Of a DNA stretch of 8,266 nucleotides, positions 1 through 6,127 are shown one piece after another (positions within the stretch are counted from its first letter, which is position 1; the number at the start of each line of letters is the position of its first letter). Origin of the DNA: an uncultured Halioglobus sp. (GTDB lineage: Bacteria; Pseudomonadota; Gammaproteobacteria; Pseudomonadales; Halieaceae); contig CAJQQW010000352.1 in assembly GCA_905480565.1 (NCBI GenBank), positions 1-8,266 on the forward strand, read 5' to 3'. A model generated the notes under the pieces. It was not told the DNA's origin and did not search any database. It worked only from the letters and a program-made list of their open reading frames with translations. The position numbers and the translations under genes are program-made.

Positions 1-1
1 G

Positions 2-58
2 GGTTTCGACCTTGGCATGGTTTCACACTTCCTCGCAGAGGGCGGAAAAAAGTGCTGA
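2..58 (+). CDS. possible C-terminal end of an upstream gene (partial)
   Basis: One reading frame is open from the left edge and stops at TGA 56-58, giving the tail GFDLGMVSHFLAEGGKKC. It has protein-like composition and would end 31 bp before the NUDIX start, as expected for a preceding gene in the same operon. The other two forward frames are also open over this short distance, so length is no evidence. The frame was chosen on composition and position only. The family is not recognised. Confidence 0.3.
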   Translation, partial: GFDLGMVSHFLAEGGKKC

Positions 59-89
59 TCCATCGTCTGATAAGGGGTGAGTATCTGCT

Positions 90-800
90 ATGACAGAAAA
101 ATCCGAAGTGCGTCCCGCCAGTACGGTTGTCCTGTTGCGCAACGCCGCGGGAGGGCTGCAGACATTGATGCTCAGGCGAAATAAGGCGTTGATATTTGCC
201 GGCGGAGCATGGGTATTTCCGGGGGGTTCTCTGGAAGCGGAGGACCTTGCCGCTGCCAACAACAACATCGAAGTGGCTTCCCGTTTCGCCGCGGCTCGGG
301 AAGCTCAGGAGGAGTCTGGTCTGACAGCACAGGTAGATGAGATGGTGTTGCTCAGTCATTGGACTACGCCTGTTGGAGAGCCTCGTCGTTTTTCAACCTG
401 GATTTACGCGGCCCCGGTGGCGAACGATGTCGATGTCGTTATTGACGGTAGTGAAATTCATGATTCGAAATGGCTGGGCGTCAGCGAAGCAATTGCCGCT
501 CATAAAAAGGGCAATCTCAACATGCTGCCGCCAACTTACTTTACGCTGTTGCGACTTGCGGATTATGACACGGTCGAACATATGACGGCCGTCGAACGGG
601 ATTCGCCGGTGCCCGAAGTGTTCCCGGTATTTAGCGTTGATGGAGATGACCTGATGGTGATGTTCAGGGGTGATGCTGGTTACGACGCAAGGGATGGTTC
701 CATTGCGGGTCCGCGTCATCGAGCGGTGCTCATTGGCGGCTATTGGCGCTACCTTTATACTGACGTTGATTCTGTCTATCCACCGCTGGTGCCGCAATGA
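90..800 (+). CDS. NUDIX hydrolase, NUDT19-like with an insertion in the Nudix box
   Basis: This is a 236-residue soluble protein. A Nudix fold is indicated by the strand STVVLLRN (residues 11-18), the sequence WVFPGGSLEAED (41-52) and the catalytic helix REAQEESGL (70-78). The helix matches REUXEEXGU, with E74/E75 as expected metal ligands. The Nudix glycine (G46) is separated from R70 by about ten residues more than in the classic box, and D52 occupies the place of the usual glutamate. Longer boxes of this kind occur in NUDT19-type and related proteins, some of which cleave CoA or nucleotide diphosphates, so a diphosphate-linked substrate is likely but cannot be specified. The start is supported by a purine-rich GGGGTGAG stretch 8-12 bases upstream. 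The stop overlaps the cytochrome b start (ATGA), so the two genes are probably translationally coupled. A functional link to that cytochrome is not evident. Confidence 0.88.
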   Translation: MTEKSEVRPASTVVLLRNAAGGLQTLMLRRNKALIFAGGAWVFPGGSLEAEDLAAANNNIEVASRFAAAREAQEESGLTAQVDEMVLLSHWTTPVGEPRRFSTWIYAAPVANDVDVVIDGSEIHDSKWLGVSEAIAAHKKGNLNMLPPTYFTLLRLADYDTVEHMTAVERDSPVPEVFPVFSVDGDDLMVMFRGDAGYDARDGSIAGPRHRAVLIGGYWRYLYTDVDSVYPPLVPQ

Positions 801-1477
801 CCTCTCTATCGGGAAAGGGCGCGCGGCGAAGGCCGCTTTGGGATATTCCTACAAGGGTCTTTCATTGGACGTTGGTGTGTTTGTTGCCTTTGGCCTGGTG
901 GAGCGCAGATCAGCAGCGTTTTGAAGTCCATCAGTGGGTCGGTTATACCCTTCTGGTGCTGGTATTGAGCCGTGTCCTGTGGGGTATTGTAGGCAGTCGT
1001 CACTCGCGGTTTGCCGATTTTCTTGTGGGTCCGGCTGCGATCACGCGTTATGTTCAAGGCGGCGGTGCTCGCAGTCCAGGGCATAATCCACTTGGTGGGT
1101 GGTCGGTGACATTGTTGCTGACACTGTTGCTGGCTCAGGCAGTCAGTGGATTATTTAATAGCGATGACATTCTGTTTTCCGGGCCACTTTACTACTGGGC
1201 GACTAGCGACATTCAGGATGCTATGGGAGTGGTTCATGAGGTTGTTTTTAATACTCTTCTTGCGCTGGTAAGCCTGCACGTGATTGCGGTTTGCTATTAC
1301 CAGCTGCACAGACGCGAAAAACTGATTCAAGCCATGATTAAAGGCTCCGCGCAGGGAAAGGAGGGGCTTGCTCCCGCTGTGTCCACGTGGCGGCTAGTGC
1401 CGATTTTATTACTTGTCTCTTGCGGCCTTTGGCTACTCTTTGCTCAGGCTCCAGGGCCGGTCTACCTGGGTTTTTAA
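797..1477 (+). CDS. cytochrome b561-type membrane protein (cytochrome b/b6 domain)
   Basis: This is a 226-residue inner-membrane di-haem b cytochrome. The N-terminus WDIPTRVFHWTLV (residues 15-27) is the hallmark of bacterial cytochrome b561 / Ni-Fe-hydrogenase-type cytochrome b proteins. Candidate haem-ligand histidines are H23 (helix 1), H45 (helix 2), H147 and H161 (later helices). The conserved loop GHNPLGGWSV spans about 95-104. Hydrophobic segments lie near 22-36, 46-65, 103-120, 150-168 and 199-216; the last is an extra C-terminal helix. Such proteins pass electrons between the quinone pool and periplasmic c-type cytochromes. A cytochrome c-prime gene lies 0.5 kb away on the opposite strand and is a plausible partner (inference). 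The start overlaps the NUDIX stop and has no strong ribosome binding site of its own, which suggests coupled translation. Confidence 0.88.
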   Translation: MTSLSGKGARRRPLWDIPTRVFHWTLVCLLPLAWWSADQQRFEVHQWVGYTLLVLVLSRVLWGIVGSRHSRFADFLVGPAAITRYVQGGGARSPGHNPLGGWSVTLLLTLLLAQAVSGLFNSDDILFSGPLYYWATSDIQDAMGVVHEVVFNTLLALVSLHVIAVCYYQLHRREKLIQAMIKGSAQGKEGLAPAVSTWRLVPILLLVSCGLWLLFAQAPGPVYLGF

Positions 1478-1528
1478 CGACTGTGAGCGCGGCGTTTTGC
1501 GCGCGCGAGGGTCTCAACTGTGTATAGC

Positions 1529-1534
1529 GGAGGT
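1529..1534 (+). promoter_or_regulatory. ribosome binding site that sets the GFA start
   Basis: GGAGGT lies six bases before the GTG at 1541. The upstream in-frame GTG at 1520 has no such site, and starting there would place this Shine-Dalgarno sequence inside the coding region. The start at 1541 is therefore preferred. Confidence 0.75.
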
Positions 1535-1540
1535 AATGCT

Positions 1541-1939
1541 GTGACAGAAGGCGGGTGTCTGTGTGGCGAGGTTCGGTTCTCTGTAGAGTGTTTCGATTCC
1601 TCGGTATTTAAGTGTCATTGTTCACTGTGTAGAAAAACGTTTGGGGGCGCATCGAGCGCCGCGGCTCTCGCCGCCGAGTCTTCCTTTCGCTGGCTAAAAG
1701 GACGTGAACAGGTGCACGAATACCGTTGTGAGAGTGGATTCCTTCGGCGTTTCTGCCCGCGCTGTGGATCGGTAGTGCCACAGTTTTTACCCGATTATCA
1801 ACTACAATGGATTCCCATGGGTTTGCTCGACACGAACCCGGGCCTGACGCTAAAGCACCATATTCACGTGGCATCCAAGGCGGACTGGGAAATTATTGAT
1901 GATGAGGCGCGCCAGCATGCGCAGGGGTTTGATTCCTGA
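1541..1939 (+). CDS. GFA / CENP-V family zinc-binding protein
   Basis: This is a 132-residue cytoplasmic protein of the GFA (glutathione-dependent formaldehyde-activating enzyme-like) family. It starts MTEGGCLCGEVRF and carries the full cysteine set: CxC (C6, C8), CxCxxC (C25, C27, C30) and CxxC (C72, C75, in FCPRCGS). This set normally binds two zinc ions. Length and motif order are typical of complete family members. The family name comes from a proposed formaldehyde-glutathione reaction. Most members have no proven activity, so no substrate is assigned. The GTG start is chosen because a strong GGAGGT precedes it. The gene lies 63 bp after the cytochrome b gene on the same strand and converges on the cytochrome c-prime gene, with 30 bp between the two stops. 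It may share the NUDIX-cytochrome b transcript. Confidence 0.9.
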   Translation: MTEGGCLCGEVRFSVECFDSSVFKCHCSLCRKTFGGASSAAALAAESSFRWLKGREQVHEYRCESGFLRRFCPRCGSVVPQFLPDYQLQWIPMGLLDTNPGLTLKHHIHVASKADWEIIDDEARQHAQGFDS

Positions 1940-1969
1940 GTATGCGCGGTGCGCTGTCATGATCCTACG

Positions 1970-2449
1970 CTAGTAGAGGTAGTCTTTGGATTTGTACTCG
2001 TCATGACAGGCCTTGCAGGCTTTGCCCGTTTCGGCGATACCCCCCGCTATGGCCTTGCGGTTGCCAGAGTTTGCCGCTTCCTGCAGAGATTCGACAGCCA
2101 TTGCCATGTCATCCATTTTTGCCTTGAAGTCTTCTTTGTTTTGCCAAATGCCAGGCTTGGCCCGGGTCGTTCCCTTGTCAGAGCCATCGGAGAAACCTCG
2201 CATGCTATTCATTGAGGTCAGTATGGCTAATTCGTCGGCATAAGCCGCCATCTGGTCATTGTTCCAGGGAATTTCCCCTTTAAGCATGGCGACCATGGGG
2301 CTGAAATTCAGACCGACCATAGCGAACCAGGACTGCCGGTATGACTGCGACACCTCCTGGTCGTTCAGGTGAGAGGTGGCAGCGGGTGAGAGGGCGATGA
2401 CAGCGACGGCTGTCACGGCCAATAGAATCTTGCGCGGGTGGTCTCGCAT
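1970..2449 (-). CDS. cytochrome c-prime, periplasmic
   Basis: This is a 159-residue precursor. The N-terminal segment MRDHPRKILLAVTAVAVIAL has a basic head and hydrophobic core, with probable signal-peptidase cleavage near residue 26 (ATS/H). The mature part of about 133 residues fits the four-helix cytochrome c-prime family: YRQSWFAMVGLNFSPM (37-52) in helix 1, then KPGIW (98-102), and the C-terminal haem motif CKACH (145-149) with H149 as proximal ligand. These proteins have high-spin five-coordinate haem and bind NO and CO. Many protect against NO. Aligned from memory with the Alcaligenes protein, the distal haem-face position (Leu16) is F42 here, and proximal Arg124 is K153. A longer frame runs upstream to 2668, but the start at 2449 has a strong AAGGAG (2455-2460) five bases away and begins exactly at the signal peptide. 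The gene converges with the GFA gene and diverges from the flavoprotein gene. Confidence 0.93.
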   Translation of the reverse strand: MRDHPRKILLAVTAVAVIALSPAATSHLNDQEVSQSYRQSWFAMVGLNFSPMVAMLKGEIPWNNDQMAAYADELAILTSMNSMRGFSDGSDKGTTRAKPGIWQNKEDFKAKMDDMAMAVESLQEAANSGNRKAIAGGIAETGKACKACHDEYKSKDYLY

Positions 2450-2454
2450 GGAGG

Positions 2455-2460
2455 CTCCTT
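2455..2460 (-). promoter_or_regulatory. ribosome binding site for cytochrome c-prime
   Basis: On the minus strand AAGGAG lies five bases before the ATG at 2449-2447. This decides the start against several upstream in-frame ATGs, which would add 73 residues without any signal-peptide logic. Confidence 0.8.
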
Positions 2461-2482
2461 CCTGATGGTAGTGATTTTCGCC

Positions 2483-2498
2483 TGAGGCGGTCGCCTCA
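2483..2498. promoter_or_regulatory. 16-bp palindrome in the cytochrome c-prime leader (operator or RNA hairpin)
   Basis: TGAGGCG-GT-CGCCTCA is a perfect inverted repeat with 7-bp arms and a 2-bp spacer. A further CGCCT at 2480-2484 overlaps its left edge and forms a second palindrome with the first AGGCG, so the half-site occurs three times in about 17 bp. It lies 34-49 bases upstream of the cytochrome c-prime ATG. It could be an operator, or a stem-loop in that gene's 5' untranslated leader. It does not match the FNR consensus or the NsrR consensus as I know them. Confidence 0.45.
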
Positions 2499-2667
2499 CA
2501 GTGTATTGATGGGACAACAGCCCTGACAAGCAAAATTTCCATGGAGAAAGAGAATCGCCGACGTGTCACGACCAATTTTTTAAACCTGTCACCATTTACA
2601 TGGCGTAGTGGCAGGTATTCACTCGGTATTGCGCTACCATGCATGCTGTTTTCTGGGGAATGGCTCA

Positions 2668-4380
2668 ATGGCTAAAGAACAGCAGTGGGATTACAGTTTC
2701 GATGTGGTGGTGGTCGGCTCCGGCAATGGTGGCATGACTGCGGCTCTGTGCAGCTATGAAATGGGTGCCAAGGATGTATTGGTCGTGGAGAAATCGGACC
2801 TGTATGGCGGTACCAGTTCTATTTCCGGCGGCGGCGTATGGGTGCCTTGCAATCGCTATGCGAAAGCAGCCGGAGCCGATGATTCGCTTGAGAATGCCAA
2901 GAAATACTTGCGCCAGTTGATTACCGAGGAAGAGGTCCCCGAGTACCAGCTCGATGCCTATTTAGAGAACGCCCCTAAGATGGTTGACTTCATGCACGAT
3001 CGCACGCAAATGCGTTACGTGACGCTAGAGCACTACCCCGACTATTACACTAATCTTGAAGGTTCCATGGCGGGTCATCGCTCTATGGAGCCCGAGACAT
3101 TTAACGCCGACCGGCTCGGCGATGAGTGGCGGCGTTTGCGTCGCACGCATCCGATGATGCACCTCATGGGCTTGATCGGGTTTACTCAGGTCGAGGCGGC
3201 ACTGCTTATTGGCCAGCAGCCAGGGTGGTGGAAAACAGCACTCAAGCTGGTGGTGGACTACGTCGCCGATATTCCCTGGCGCCTGAAAGATAAATATGCC
3301 CGGAGGTTGGCGACCGGCTGTGCCGGTGTTGCACGGTTGCGCGCGTCCATGCAGGACCGGGACATTCCTCTCTGGTTGAACACGCCGATGATCCGAGTGG
3401 TAGACGAGGACGGCAAGGTGCTCGGTATCGAGGTAACACGCAATGGTAAGCCGCTTCGAATACAGGCTCGCAGGGGTGTTGTGCTAGCGGCAGGCGGTTT
3501 TGAGCACAATCAGGAAATGCGGGAAAAATATCTGCCCAAACCTACCGATCATCGCTGGAGCGCGGGTACGCTGGACAACACTGGGGATGCAATCAATGAG
3601 GGCCTGCGCATTGGAGCGAAGATGCATCGGCTCGATGAAGCATGGTGGTGTAATACGATCTCCGTTCCCGGTGAAGATATACCTCGGCTGAGTATTATGG
3701 AAAAGTCATACCCAGGCTCTATCATGGTCAACCCGGCCGGTGAGCGTTTTAGCAACGAATCGCAAAACTACATGGCATTCCAGCAGGAAACATTTGCCAA
3801 GCACAGTGATGATAATCCACTCAATCCTACCTGGCAGATTTTCGATGCGACGTTCCGCGCCACCTATTTTGTCGGGCCACTTTACAACAGTAAATTTATG
3901 CCGGACTGGGCGCTACCCAAGCGCTATGCGGAGGAGGGCTTTTTCGCCAAGGCAGACACCATTGAGGAGCTTGCTCGCAAGATCGATGTTGACGCATCAG
4001 GGCTGGAGGAAAGTGTCCGTAAGATGAATGAGTTTGCTCGATCAGGCGAGGACACCGACCTGCATAGGGGCGAATCTGCCTATGATCGTTATTACGGTGA
4101 CCCGCGAGTCACACCCAACCCTTGCCTGGCATCGATCGATAAGCCTCCGTACTATGCGATTAAGGTTGACCCGGGTGATTTCGGGACTCAGGGCGGTATG
4201 GTGGTGAATGCCGATGCGCAGGTCATACACGAAAACGGGCATGCGATTGAGGGCCTTTATGCGATTGGCAACTGCAGTGCACCGACACTTCCCTGTTACC
4301 CCGGCCCCGGCGCAACCCTTGGGCCGGCCATGACCTTCGGTTATCTGGCGGCCAAGGCGATTACCGGCTACCGGGGCTGA
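2668..4380 (+). CDS. FAD-dependent oxidoreductase, 3-ketosteroid Delta1-dehydrogenase-like
   Basis: This is a 570-residue cytoplasmic flavoprotein with no signal peptide. The N-terminal dinucleotide fold shows DVVVVGSGNGGMTAAL (12-27), with GSGNGG at 17-22 and the ribose-binding acid E41. The segment YGGTSSISGGGVWVP (46-60) and the second FAD contact GVVLAAGGFEHN (270-281) are family hallmarks. So is the C-terminal GLYAIGN...YPGPGATLGPAMTFGYLAA (529-562). Y544 and G548 in YPGPG correspond to the Tyr487/Gly491 pair of Rhodococcus KstD. The YPDYY region (123-127) probably contains the counterpart of its Tyr119. Length and motif order fit KstD and related 3-oxosteroid dehydrogenases, which put a double bond into ring A. 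Some relatives act on other cyclic enones, and I see no other steroid genes here, so the substrate is inferred. The start is supported by GGGGAA at 2655-2660. The in-frame GTG at 2608 has no such signal. Confidence 0.87.
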   Translation: MAKEQQWDYSFDVVVVGSGNGGMTAALCSYEMGAKDVLVVEKSDLYGGTSSISGGGVWVPCNRYAKAAGADDSLENAKKYLRQLITEEEVPEYQLDAYLENAPKMVDFMHDRTQMRYVTLEHYPDYYTNLEGSMAGHRSMEPETFNADRLGDEWRRLRRTHPMMHLMGLIGFTQVEAALLIGQQPGWWKTALKLVVDYVADIPWRLKDKYARRLATGCAGVARLRASMQDRDIPLWLNTPMIRVVDEDGKVLGIEVTRNGKPLRIQARRGVVLAAGGFEHNQEMREKYLPKPTDHRWSAGTLDNTGDAINEGLRIGAKMHRLDEAWWCNTISVPGEDIPRLSIMEKSYPGSIMVNPAGERFSNESQNYMAFQQETFAKHSDDNPLNPTWQIFDATFRATYFVGPLYNSKFMPDWALPKRYAEEGFFAKADTIEELARKIDVDASGLEESVRKMNEFARSGEDTDLHRGESAYDRYYGDPRVTPNPCLASIDKPPYYAIKVDPGDFGTQGGMVVNADAQVIHENGHAIEGLYAIGNCSAPTLPCYPGPGATLGPAMTFGYLAAKAITGYRG

Positions 4381-4452
4381 TCTGCTCTGGCGAATCAGTC
4401 GCATATCCGGTATGCCCTGCACGTTGTTTTTGTGGTAAAAAACTTTGCAAAT

Positions 4453-4466
4453 TAAACTTTAGTTTA
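4453..4466. promoter_or_regulatory. AT-rich inverted repeat, possible operator
   Basis: TAAAC-TTTA-GTTTA is a perfect inverted repeat with 5-bp arms and a 4-bp centre, in the gap after the flavoprotein gene. It overlaps a weak promoter-like pair, TTGTGG (4430-4435) and TAAACT (4453-4458), with 17 bp between them. The AAC...GTT arms recall TetR-type steroid regulators such as KstR, but the spacing differs from the KstR consensus. The promoter match is poor, so this is tentative. Confidence 0.25.
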
Positions 4467-4470
4467 TTGT

Positions 4471-4646
4471 GCGGCGTCAGTCGTTCGAGCAATATTGGAG
4501 TTGTGCGGCCAAGGACGGCTGCCGCTAAACAAAAGGAGACCCTGGCTCCAGCTTCAGTAAAACCGGGCTCACACCCCAAGGAAGGGGCGTGCAACAAAAA
4601 AAAGCAACTAAGTCCGTTTATTAGCCCGCCTAGTGCGGGTTTTTTC
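4471..4646 (+). ncRNA. candidate structured leader RNA or small RNA ending at an intrinsic terminator
   Basis: The 396 bases between 4380 and 4777 hold no credible gene but have ordered secondary structure. GCGGC (4505-4509) can pair with GCCGC (4521-4525). GGAG (4535-4538) can pair with CTCC (4546-4549); alternatively, GAGACCC (4536-4542) can pair with GGGCTC (4564-4569), so the two forms exclude each other. CACACCCC (4570-4577) pairs with GGGGCGTG (4584-4591) with one mismatch around an AAGGAA loop. An A-rich stretch and the terminator at 4623-4646 follow. This could be an attenuator leader for the aminotransferase, a free small RNA, or the long 3' end of the flavoprotein transcript. The 5' end is a guess, and no known riboswitch class was recognised. 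Confidence 0.27.
4623..4646 (+). terminator. Rho-independent terminator
   Basis: The stem CCCGC (4625-4629) pairs with GCGGG (4635-4639) around the loop CTAGT, extended by G-T and A-T pairs. It runs straight into six T residues (4640-4645). An upstream A-run (4596-4603) adds to the classic appearance. It reads on the plus strand, 243 bases after the flavoprotein stop and 131 bases before the aminotransferase start. It therefore ends either a long 3' UTR or an independent RNA, or it acts as an attenuator. Confidence 0.82.
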
Positions 4647-4776
4647 TTGCCTGCGATTTCTTGCCGGTGTGCCCGTTTCGTGCAAACCAGCCGTGGAATG
4701 TTGTCTCGGGTTTCGGCGATACCGCGGTCGTCAAATTAGTCGTACCATGTGGCCTTTGGCGTTGGAAATGACACGG

Positions 4777-6102
4777 ATGGATAGCCCCCACCTGACCCGC
4801 GAAGAACTCGAACCGTACTGGATGCCTTTTACAGGCAATCGGCAGTTCAAGGCCGACCCCCGCATGATCGTTGCCTCCGAGGGTGTATTTTTGGTCGACG
4901 ACCATGGTCGTCGAGTGCTCGATGGGTTGTCTGGCCTATGGTGTTGTGGTGTGGGCCACAACCGGCGCGAAATTACTGAAGCCGTCAACGCACAACTGCA
5001 CACCCTCGATTACGCGCCTGCATTCCAGTTCGGTCATCCCGGCGCCTTTGCTCTGGCCAGCCGACTAAAGGCCATTACACCGGTAGGTCTCGATTACGCT
5101 TTTTTTACCAACTCCGGCTCTGAGACCGTGGATACCGCACTCAAGATGGCTCGCGCTTACTGGCGTCTGAGGGGAAAATCCGGGAAAACGCGGTTTATTG
5201 GACGAGCCAGGGGATATCACGGGGTGAATTACGGAGGTGTTTCCGTGGGAGGGATTCCCGCTAATGTTGAGCCTTTTGGTCCTGGCCTCGAGAGTGCGCT
5301 GCTGTCAAGCACGCTGTTGCCTGAGAACGCGTTTAGTCGCGGTATACCCGCAGCAGGGCTGGAACTGGCCGAAGAACTGGTTGCCCTCATCGCACGTCTC
5401 GGGGCTGACCAAATTGCAGCGGTTATCGTCGAACCGGTTGTTGGCTCCGGGGGTGTCGTGCCGCCACCACTCGGTTACCTGGAGCGTTTGCGCGCCATTT
5501 GCGATGACAACGAGATCCTGCTGATCTTCGACGAGGTGATTACTGGCCTGGGTCGTTGCGGGGCGATGACCGCAGCGGAAGTGTTTGGGGTATTGCCGGA
5601 TGTCATGACCCTCGCAAAGCAGTTGACTAATGGCGCGATTCCCATGGGTGCTGTGATGGCTTCGGCGCCCATTTATGAGGCGTTCATGAACGCTGGCGCT
5701 CCTCAACACCTGCTGGAGTTCAATCACGGCTACACTTACTCAGGTCATCCTGTGGGCTGTGCTGCTGCACTGGCGGTGCTGGATATACTCGAGCAGGAAG
5801 CGCTTCCCCAGAGAGTGGCGCAAGAGGCGGCGTATTTCGAAGATGTATTGCATGAACTTAAGGGCGCGCCTCACGTCCGGGATATTCGTAATTTCGGATT
5901 CGCTGGTGGTTTGCAGCTGGCGCCAATGGATGGAGATCCCACACGCCGGCCTTTTGAAGTCGCTATGCGAATGTGGGACAAGGGTTTTTACGTGCGCTAC
6001 GGCGGCGATGTTATCGCGCTCGGTTTACCTTTCATCATGGAGCGACACCAGATCGATAGTCTGGTAACGGCTCTGGGTGAGGCACTGGACGAGTTGGATT
6101 GA
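4777..6102 (+). CDS. omega-amino acid:pyruvate aminotransferase (class III, PLP)
   Basis: This is a 441-residue PLP enzyme of aminotransferase class III, closely resembling Pseudomonas omega-amino acid (beta-alanine):pyruvate transaminase along its whole length. Landmarks from this start are YWMPFTGNR (14-22), with W15 expected in the substrate pocket, and the phosphate-binding SGSE (113-116). Next are RGYHG (145-149), with Y147 stacking on the cofactor, and FDEVITG (251-257), with D252 holding the pyridine nitrogen. K281 in LAKQLTNGAIPMG is the Schiff-base lysine, YTYSGHP (319-325) supplies T320, and R407 in VRYGGD is expected to bind the substrate carboxylate. The likely reaction is amino transfer from beta-alanine or another omega-amine to pyruvate, giving malonate semialdehyde or another aldehyde plus alanine. 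The start is uncertain: ATGs at 4747 and 4768 are also in frame, but 4777 has GGAA nine bases upstream. A terminator precedes the gene, and a transporter gene follows after 25 bp. Confidence 0.93.
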   Translation: MDSPHLTREELEPYWMPFTGNRQFKADPRMIVASEGVFLVDDHGRRVLDGLSGLWCCGVGHNRREITEAVNAQLHTLDYAPAFQFGHPGAFALASRLKAITPVGLDYAFFTNSGSETVDTALKMARAYWRLRGKSGKTRFIGRARGYHGVNYGGVSVGGIPANVEPFGPGLESALLSSTLLPENAFSRGIPAAGLELAEELVALIARLGADQIAAVIVEPVVGSGGVVPPPLGYLERLRAICDDNEILLIFDEVITGLGRCGAMTAAEVFGVLPDVMTLAKQLTNGAIPMGAVMASAPIYEAFMNAGAPQHLLEFNHGYTYSGHPVGCAAALAVLDILEQEALPQRVAQEAAYFEDVLHELKGAPHVRDIRNFGFAGGLQLAPMDGDPTRRPFEVAMRMWDKGFYVRYGGDVIALGLPFIMERHQIDSLVTALGEALDELD

Positions 6103-6127
6103 GCGCGCGCATGACCCGGTCGGTGAT

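Noticed and set aside
11..27. Sigma-54-like promoter (TTGGCA followed by CACAC)
   Set aside because: The -24 half looks right, but the required GC of the -12 element is missing, and the stretch is probably the end of an upstream gene.
1478..1515. GC-rich hairpin (GCGCG...CGCGC) after the cytochrome b gene
   Set aside because: The pairing is interrupted and no T-tract follows, so I do not call it a terminator. It may be low-complexity GCGC sequence.
1520..1540. Earlier GTG start for the GFA gene
   Set aside because: The strong GGAGGT at 1529-1534 would fall inside the coding region. The GTG at 1541 begins at the typical GFA N-terminus.
2450..2668. Cytochrome c-prime start at 2668 (73 extra residues)
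   Set aside because: It would bury the signal peptide and ribosome binding site and would cover the whole divergent promoter region.
4412..4438. Eight-codon reading frame MPCTLFLW as an attenuator leader peptide
   Set aside because: It has no ribosome binding site and no run of a single regulatory amino acid, and it lies nearly 190 bp before the terminator.
4633..4776. Aminotransferase start at the GTG 4633
   Set aside because: It lies inside the terminator hairpin, and the added residues do not resemble the family N-terminus.
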